A model generated the notes under the pieces. It had not been told where the DNA came from and did no database searches. It saw only the letters and a program-made list of their open reading frames with translations. A DNA stretch of 7,741 nt from Clostridia bacterium (GTDB taxonomy: Bacteria > Bacillota_A > Clostridia > Oscillospirales > CAG-272): assembly GCA_017552165.1 (NCBI GenBank), contig JAFZCF010000065.1:1-7741 (forward strand). Direction: 5' to 3'. Position numbers and translations under genes: made by a program. Positions 3,856-7,741 of the stretch are shown one piece after another. Each line of letters opens with the position of its first letter. Within the stretch, counting starts at the first letter, position 1.

Positions 3856-6597
3856 CTATTCTCGTATTAGATTAGCATATTGCACATAAAAATGAAACTT
3901 GTAATCTGTAAAATCGATTGATTTATAGTTTCCTTGAGTAGTTAGATAATTAGAGGCGTCCGCAATAAAGTTAATCATGAAACGGATAACGCGACATGCT
4001 CCCGATGAATCGCTTTTTTCAGCTATAGCATCTTGAGAAAAAACGGTTACGCCATTATTTGTAATACCGTACTTTATATAACTGTCTTTTGTCGGTAATT
4101 GTTCAAAAAGCCATCCTTCTAATACCTGGAAAGAAATTGCCGCTGATAAACCCCTAAATGCACCTGCTCCAATGAACCTTATGTTTTCAGCAACAGTGAA
4201 GGAATCCAGACCTGTACATCCATAAAAAGCGTTGGCGCCGATATACGTTATTGAATCGGGATAAGATATTTCATTTAAATTTGTACACCCGTTAAAAGCA
4301 TCAGGAAGAATCCTCGTGACCGCCTTTCCGTCATAAGTTTCCGGAATCTCGATATAACCAGCTTGTTTTCCCGCATCGCTCACCACAACCCCGAGCGTAC
4401 CGTCCTCAAGAAGCGAGTAAACGAGAAGTCCGTCGGTAAAGATGCCGGATCCGGAGGAGCCCGAGCCGCTTCCGCCACCCGCAAGCGAGGACGCATCCAC
4501 GGTTTCCGTCGTTCCGTCGGTATAGGTCACGACGAGGTTCGTGCCGTCGAGGGAGACGGACTGAATGCCGCGGCCGGCGGCGCCGGTCGCACCGGAAAGC
4601 GAGGCGAGCCATTCTGTCTCGCTTCCTGTGAATCCGTTATCGAGTGCGAGCTCATAAGCGGATTTTCCCGTCGCTCCCTTGTCACCCTTGTCGCCTTTCG
4701 CTCCGATAATAGAGCTCAGCCACGCAGCTTCGGTACCAGTATAGCCATTATCAACGGCGAGCTCGTAGGCGGATTTGCCGGTGTCGCCCTTATCTCCTTT
4801 AGGCCCGACTATCGAGGCAAGCCACGTCTGGACGTCGCCGGTGTAGCCGTTATCGACGGCAAGCTCATAGGCGGATTTGCCGTTATCGCCCTTGTCTCCT
4901 TTATCTCCTTTGTCGCCGACGAGCGAAACGAGCCAGTCGGCGAGCGTGCCCTGATATCCGTTGTTTACGGCGAGATCATAGGCGCTGAGCCCTGCGTCGC
5001 CTTTGTCTCCTTTGGGACCGACAAGCATCTCGGAGATCCACTCCGCCTCGGAACCGTTGTAACCGTTATCAACCGCAACGTCATACGCGCTCTTGCCGTC
5101 CGCACCTTTTAAGCTTTCAAGCCATTCGGAAACCGTGCCTGTGAATCCACCATCAACAGCAAGCTCGTAGGCGGACTTGCCGTCAGCGCCGTTTTCTCCC
5201 GCAAGGCCGTTGAGCCATTCCGTCAAAGTCCCCGTATAGCCGTTCTCCTGAGCAAGCTCAAATGCGGACTTGCCGGAAAGACCGATGTCACCCTTGTCGC
5301 CTTTTGCGCCGACAAGAGAGGCGAGCCATTCCTGTGCTGTGCCGGTATAACCGTAATCTTTTGCTATTTCATACGCATTTTTACCGTCGACGCCGTTCTC
5401 GCCGTCCTTAGCGACGAGAGAAGCAAGCCAGGTCTGAACGTCTCCGGTATATCCGTTTTCGACGGCGAGATCAAACGCAGATTTGCCGTCGTCGCCTTTT
5501 TCACCTTTTTCGCCGACGATAGAGGAAAGCCACTCGCTTTCCGTCCCCGTATATCCTTTTTCGACGGCAAGTTCAAAGGCGGACTTGCCCTGTTCTCCTT
5601 TTTCTCCTATAAGAGAAGCGAGCCACTCCGCCACCGAGCCCGTGAAACCGTTTTCGGTCGCTATCTCATAAGCGCTCTTGCCGTCATTGCCATTCGCACC
5701 CTGTTCTCCCACAAGAGAAGCCAGCCAGTCCTGCGCCGAGCCGGTATAGCCGTTTGCGACCGCGACTTCATACGCGGACTTACCGTCAAAACCGTTTTCT
5801 CCCTCAAGCGCACCGAGCCATTCGGTAAGAGTTCCAGTGTATCCGTTCTCCTGCGCGAGCTCAAAGGCGTTCTTGCCGTCTGTGCCGTCTCTCCCGGCCT
5901 CTCCGACGAGCGAGGCGAGCCACTCGGTGAGCGTCCCCGTGTATCCGTTGCCGATAGCGAGCTCGTAGGCGGATTTCCCATTCGTACCGTCAGCACCGAC
6001 AAGGGACGCAAGCCATTCGGTAAGCGTTCCGGTGTAGCCGTTTTCGACCGCAAGGTCGTAAGAAGATTTACCGTCGCTGCCGTTTGTTCCGTCCGTGCCC
6101 GCAAGACCGGTGAGCCAGTCGGAAAGCGAGCCGGTAAAGCCCGCGTCCTGCGCGAGCTCAAAGGCGCTCTTCCCGTCTGTACCGTTTTTACCGTCCGTAC
6201 CGTTCTTTCCGTTCTTGCCCGGATCGCCCTTTTCGCCCTTTGTCGTTGAGGCGTTTACGATGACGTCTATCCATTCGGCCTCGCTGCCGGTATAACCGTT
6301 TTCAACCGCCAGCTCATAGGCGCTTTTACCGTCTTTTCCAGCCTCGCCCTTGTCTCCGGGATCGCCCTTTTCGCCCTTCGCGCCCGCCTCTCCCGCAAGC
6401 GACGCGAGCCACTGTTCGATCGTTCCGTTATATCCCTGCTCTTTTACAAGTTCAAACGCGCTTTTGCCATCGACACCCGGTTCGCCCTGTTCGCCTGTGC
6501 CTGGCTTTTTAAGGAGCGCGATTATCGCCAATATCATCGACACCGCAGCTATAACCGCGACTATCGACGTAAAAACTGTTGCTTTTTTGTCTTTCAT
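3856..6597 (-). CDS. Membrane-anchored collagen-like surface protein with 18 helical modules and BspA-like LRR domain
   Basis: A 913-residue envelope protein. MKDKK is followed by one hydrophobic segment (about 6-29) with no clear signal-peptidase site, so it is probably a signal anchor with the rest outside the cell. Residues about 41-674 hold 18 copies of a module built on DGKSAYELAVENGYTGT followed by EWLASLVG, predicted to form a short helical hairpin. The modules are joined by collagen-type Gly-X-Y spacers such as GEKGDPG and GDKGDKGDK. Spacers vary from one or two triplets to eight, the longest being after modules 1 and 2. Then come a beta segment (GIQSVSLDGTNLVVTYTDGT), a Gly/Ser linker (about 705-717), and BspA-type leucine-rich repeats (about 745-816, with AFNGCTNL and AFYGCTGL). 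The last stretch, about 817-913, is unrecognised. ATG 6597 is chosen because GGAGG (6603-6607) is five bases away; a GTG at 6609 lies upstream of that site. Adhesion or host contact is a plausible role by family, unproven here. A phage-fibre origin of the module style is also possible. G+C drops sharply past residue about 762. Confidence 0.87.
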   Translation of the reverse strand: MKDKKATVFTSIVAVIAAVSMILAIIALLKKPGTGEQGEPGVDGKSAFELVKEQGYNGTIEQWLASLAGEAGAKGEKGDPGDKGEAGKDGKSAYELAVENGYTGSEAEWIDVIVNASTTKGEKGDPGKNGKNGTDGKNGTDGKSAFELAQDAGFTGSLSDWLTGLAGTDGTNGSDGKSSYDLAVENGYTGTLTEWLASLVGADGTNGKSAYELAIGNGYTGTLTEWLASLVGEAGRDGTDGKNAFELAQENGYTGTLTEWLGALEGENGFDGKSAYEVAVANGYTGSAQDWLASLVGEQGANGNDGKSAYEIATENGFTGSVAEWLASLIGEKGEQGKSAFELAVEKGYTGTESEWLSSIVGEKGEKGDDGKSAFDLAVENGYTGDVQTWLASLVAKDGENGVDGKNAYEIAKDYGYTGTAQEWLASLVGAKGDKGDIGLSGKSAFELAQENGYTGTLTEWLNGLAGENGADGKSAYELAVDGGFTGTVSEWLESLKGADGKSAYDVAVDNGYNGSEAEWISEMLVGPKGDKGDAGLSAYDLAVNNGYQGTLADWLVSLVGDKGDKGDKGDNGKSAYELAVDNGYTGDVQTWLASIVGPKGDKGDTGKSAYELAVDNGYTGTEAAWLSSIIGAKGDKGDKGATGKSAYELALDNGFTGSETEWLASLSGATGAAGRGIQSVSLDGTNLVVTYTDGTTETVDASSLAGGGSGSGSSGSGIFTDGLLVYSLLEDGTLGVVVSDAGKQAGYIEIPETYDGKAVTRILPDAFNGCTNLNEISYPDSITYIGANAFYGCTGLDSFTVAENIRFIGAGAFRGLSAAISFQVLEGWLFEQLPTKDSYIKYGITNNGVTVFSQDAIAEKSDSSGACRVIRFMINFIADASNYLTTQGNYKSIDFTDYKFHFYVQYANLIRE
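4567..6474 (-). repeat. Array of 18 imperfect tandem coding repeats, about 105 bases each
   Basis: The DNA encodes 18 consecutive copies of the K-S-A-Y-E-L-A module with variable Gly-X-Y spacers, averaging about 35 codons per unit. Copies are conserved in protein but use different synonymous codons, so the array is old rather than freshly duplicated. Some copies are closer. Modules 4, 5, 6 and 12 share NGYTGTLTEWL. Modules 10 and 16 share NGYTGDVQTWLAS, which points to internal duplication or recombination. Module 15 has lost the Gly-Lys before its Ser (LSAYDL). Last-third spacers are dominated by KGD triplets, while earlier ones favour GTDGTNG. Confidence 0.9.
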
Positions 6598-6612
6598 ATC
6601 TTCCTCCACGAG

Positions 6613-6637
6613 AAAAACCGCTTATAGTGCGGTTTTT
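6613..6637. promoter_or_regulatory. Inverted repeat over the proximal -10 box of the collagen-like gene
   Basis: A nine-base inverted repeat pairs AAAAACCGC (6613-6621) with GCGGTTTTT (6629-6637) around seven bases, just upstream of the collagen-like gene ribosome binding site. On the minus strand it has a T tract at its end, so it resembles a terminator. It also covers the TATAAG box of the proximal promoter. It could be an operator, or, if transcription starts at the distal promoter, a leader attenuator. Confidence 0.6.
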
Positions 6638-6648
6638 TAAAATGTCAA
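6621..6648 (-). promoter_or_regulatory. Proximal candidate promoter of the collagen-like gene
   Basis: Read on the minus strand there is a perfect -35 box TTGACA (6643-6648), a 16-base spacer and a -10 box TATAAG (6621-6626). The start of transcription would fall near 6613-6615 and leave a leader of about 17 bases that is mainly the ribosome binding site. Both boxes match the vegetative sigma consensus, but the match has not been tested. Confidence 0.55.
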
Positions 6649-6655
6649 TATTTAT

Positions 6656-6684
6656 AGTATACCATACTTCGGATATAATATCAA
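6656..6684 (-). promoter_or_regulatory. Distal candidate promoter of the collagen-like gene, with dyad over -10
   Basis: On the minus strand TTGATA (6679-6684), a 17-base spacer and TATACT (6656-6661) form a good vegetative promoter. The TGG just before the -10 makes it an extended -10 type. The dyad AGTATACCATACT (6656-6668) overlaps the -10 box and is the most operator-like site in the gap. The divergent XRE protein is the obvious candidate to bind it, which is inference from position. Confidence 0.55.
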
Positions 6685-6691
6685 TAGTCTC

Positions 6692-6720
6692 TTGAAAATA
6701 TTTTTCGATACTTATATGCT
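6692..6720 (+). promoter_or_regulatory. Candidate promoter of the XRE regulator gene
   Basis: On the plus strand TTGAAA (6692-6697), a 17-base spacer and TATGCT (6715-6720) precede the regulator by about 30 bases. The ribosome binding site is AAAGGA at 6736-6741. The -35 box begins only eight bases beyond the distal promoter -35 of the opposite strand, so the two promoters are back to back and one bound regulator could affect both. Confidence 0.5.
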
Positions 6721-6751
6721 ATATGAAGATATCTGAAAGGATGGTAAGGTC

Positions 6752-7087
6752 ATGCTCAGGATCGCGGCGGAAATCGGCAAAAGAATAAGAAACTACCGTA
6801 TTATGCAGGGGATGAGCCAGGAAGAGCTGGCCGAAAAATGCAGCCTCCATCCGACGTATATCGGTCAGGTCGAGCGCGGCGAGAAAAACGCGACCATAGA
6901 AAGCGTCAGCAGGATTGCCCACGGCCTCTCGCTTCCGCTCAGCAAACTGTTTGAAAATATCGAAAATTTCGAAACAGGAGATATGAACTATCCTGCCGAG
7001 GCGTACCGGCTGATCCAATCCGTTTCCCTCAAAAACCAGGTACAAATATTTGAAATAATAAAAAGGGCGGTCGAACTGTGTCGGTGA
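6752..7087 (+). CDS. XRE/Cro-C1 family transcriptional regulator
   Basis: A 111-residue DNA-binding protein. The helix-turn-helix of the XRE (HTH_3) family fills residues about 4-66. It starts IGKRIRNYR, then MSQEELAEKCSLHPTYIGQ at 21-39, with the recognition helix about 33-42 ending in VERGEKNAT, the typical end of this domain. LSKLF at 63-67 closes it. The remaining 44 residues are a helical tail (about 76-111, AEAYRLIQSVSLKNQVQIFEIIKRAVELCR), most likely used for dimerisation. There is no peptidase, cupin or ligand domain. The gene is divergent from the collagen-like gene across 154 bases, and inverted repeats lie over the promoters of the latter. Control of that gene and of its own is therefore likely but unproven. 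A terminator stem begins inside its last codons. Confidence 0.88.
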   Translation: MLRIAAEIGKRIRNYRIMQGMSQEELAEKCSLHPTYIGQVERGEKNATIESVSRIAHGLSLPLSKLFENIENFETGDMNYPAEAYRLIQSVSLKNQVQIFEIIKRAVELCR

Positions 7088-7098
7088 GACCGCTTTTT
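7067..7098 (+). terminator. Terminator overlapping the 3' end of the XRE gene
   Basis: GCGGTC (7067-7072) pairs with GACCGC (7088-7093), followed by five T residues (7094-7098). The loop of 15 bases contains the TGA stop (7085-7087), so the left arm lies in the coding region. The stem is short and the loop long. Upstream A residues (7061-7064) could extend it across a two-base G bulge. A moderate terminator. Confidence 0.65.
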
Positions 7099-7139
7099 CA
7101 TTTATAAAGCCATAGGGTGCGCTCTGTTTCCCGCTTTAC

Positions 7140-7168
7140 TTGACAATTTCGCTCTCGGGGACTATAAT
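7140..7168 (+). promoter_or_regulatory. Perfect consensus vegetative promoter of the YgjP-like gene
   Basis: TTGACA (7140-7145), exactly 17 bases, then TATAAT (7163-7168): both boxes and the spacing equal the vegetative sigma consensus. Transcription would begin near 7175, leaving a leader of only about 18 bases before the ATG at 7193. The in-frame codons upstream of 7193 contain no usable start, so the promoter supports that ATG. Confidence 0.85.
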
Positions 7169-7192
7169 TTTGAAAACAATACCGGACATGAA

Positions 7193-7741
7193 ATGAACGC
7201 TGAACAGATAACGATAGAAAATCTGATAAACAACGCCGCGGTGATACGTTCCGACAGAAAAAGCGTGTCGGCGCAGGTCAAGGACGGAAAGCTCATAATC
7301 AGGGCGCCGAAACGGATGCCGGCGTGGGAAATAAGGCGGTTCATCGCGTCGCGGGCGCAGGATATTATGCGGCTTGCAATGCGCGACGAGGCGGCGAGGG
7401 CGGGCGCCGGCGAGCCCCTCTCGGACGAGGAAAAAACCGGACTGTACCGCCGCGCGCGCGAGTTTTTCCCCGAGAGGGTGGCATACTACGCCGGGCTCCT
7501 CGGCGTGAGCTTCGGCAGGATAACGATACGGCTCCAGAAAACCCGCTGGGGCAGCTGCTCGGCGAAAAAGAACCTCAACTTCAACGCCGCGCTCATGCTC
7601 GCGCCGGAGTACGTCGCCGACAGCGTCGCGGCTCACGAGGTCTGTCACCTTATCGAAATGAATCACTCGGAAAAATTCTACCGCCTGCTTTACGGCGTTT
7701 TTTCGGAATACGACGCCGCGCGGACCTGGCTCAAGACAAAC
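7193..7741 (+). CDS. YgjP-like metallopeptidase domain protein (DUF45), 3' end cut by window
   Basis: The window holds 183 codons with no stop before its end. The protein belongs to the YgjP/DUF45 family of zinc metallopeptidase-like proteins. Its hallmarks are TRWGSCS at 117-123, then HEVCH at 148-152 (the HExxH zinc site with E149 as catalytic glutamate), and NHS at 157-159 with H158 as the third ligand. FYRLL at 162-166 follows as usual. The N-terminal third, with VIRSDRKSVSAQVKDGKLIIRAP at about 17-39, is the beta-rich part typical of the family. Family members end shortly after the last helix, so only a few residues are probably missing. It is cytoplasmic, with no signal peptide. The substrate is unknown; some relatives sit in restriction or stress loci. 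Translation may be poor because only GGA (7184-7186) could act as a ribosome binding site. ATGAAATGA at 7188-7196 makes a two-codon reading frame whose stop overlaps the start ATG. Confidence 0.86.
   Translation, partial: MNAEQITIENLINNAAVIRSDRKSVSAQVKDGKLIIRAPKRMPAWEIRRFIASRAQDIMRLAMRDEAARAGAGEPLSDEEKTGLYRRAREFFPERVAYYAGLLGVSFGRITIRLQKTRWGSCSAKKNLNFNAALMLAPEYVADSVAAHEVCHLIEMNHSEKFYRLLYGVFSEYDAARTWLKTN

Noticed and set aside
4363..5112. Long plus-strand open frame of 249 codons opposite the collagen-like repeats
   Set aside because: It has no ribosome binding site, and its stop-free length follows from the repeated codon pattern of the opposite strand. Its translation has no recognisable domain.
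4567..6474. CRISPR-like array
   Set aside because: The repeats are imperfect, coding and in frame, with no constant repeat and unique spacer layout and no cas genes.
7136..7666. Minus-strand open frame of 176 codons opposite the YgjP-like gene
   Set aside because: The plus strand carries HExxH, TRWGSCS and a consensus promoter in the same region. This frame is a shadow.

Overview
The window looks like part of a chromosome or metagenomic contig from an anaerobic, probably gut-associated member of the Clostridia. This rests on the adjacent iron-sulfur scaffold and GGGtGRT genes, the G+C-rich core genes with AGGAGG-type ribosome binding sites, the vegetative promoters close to TTGACA/TATAAT, and a collagen-like/BspA-type surface protein. 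The species cannot be named from sequence alone.

Left part, 1-2592, plus strand, G+C-rich. A NifU/IscU-like scaffold protein (36-743) and a GGGtGRT-family protein (762-1775) are tightly spaced and share the look of one operon. A strong terminator (1786-1814) follows them. A histidine-phosphatase gene (1825-2550) starts only 10 bases after that terminator and ends at a bidirectional terminator (2568-2591).

Middle, about 2600-4310, minus strand and strikingly A+T-rich. A stretch resembling a worn interspersed repeat is followed by a DUF4268/PD-(D/E)XK nuclease-like gene (2711-3664). Beyond it lies the A+T-rich 3' end of a large surface-protein gene.

Right-centre, 3856-6597, minus strand. A membrane-anchored protein of 913 residues carries 18 helical modules separated by collagen-type Gly-X-Y spacers, then a Ser/Gly linker, a short BspA-like leucine-rich repeat domain and an unrecognised C-terminal domain. 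Its reading frame continues past a TAG stop for another 46 sense codons that look protein-like. The 3' end may therefore have been interrupted by a nonsense mutation, or may be read through. The composition changes inside this gene, which suggests that its 3' end and the nuclease gene arrived together.

Right part, plus strand. An XRE-type repressor (6752-7087) is divergent from the surface protein. The 154-base gap between them holds promoters in both directions and two inverted repeats over the surface-protein -10 boxes, so local control by the repressor is a natural hypothesis. After a terminator, a perfect consensus promoter (7140-7168) drives a YgjP-like zinc peptidase gene that runs off the window edge at 7741.

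The strongest leads are the interrupted or read-through C-terminus, the composition break within the surface-protein gene, and the repressor/surface-protein control region. No RNA gene, CRISPR array or insertion sequence was recognised.
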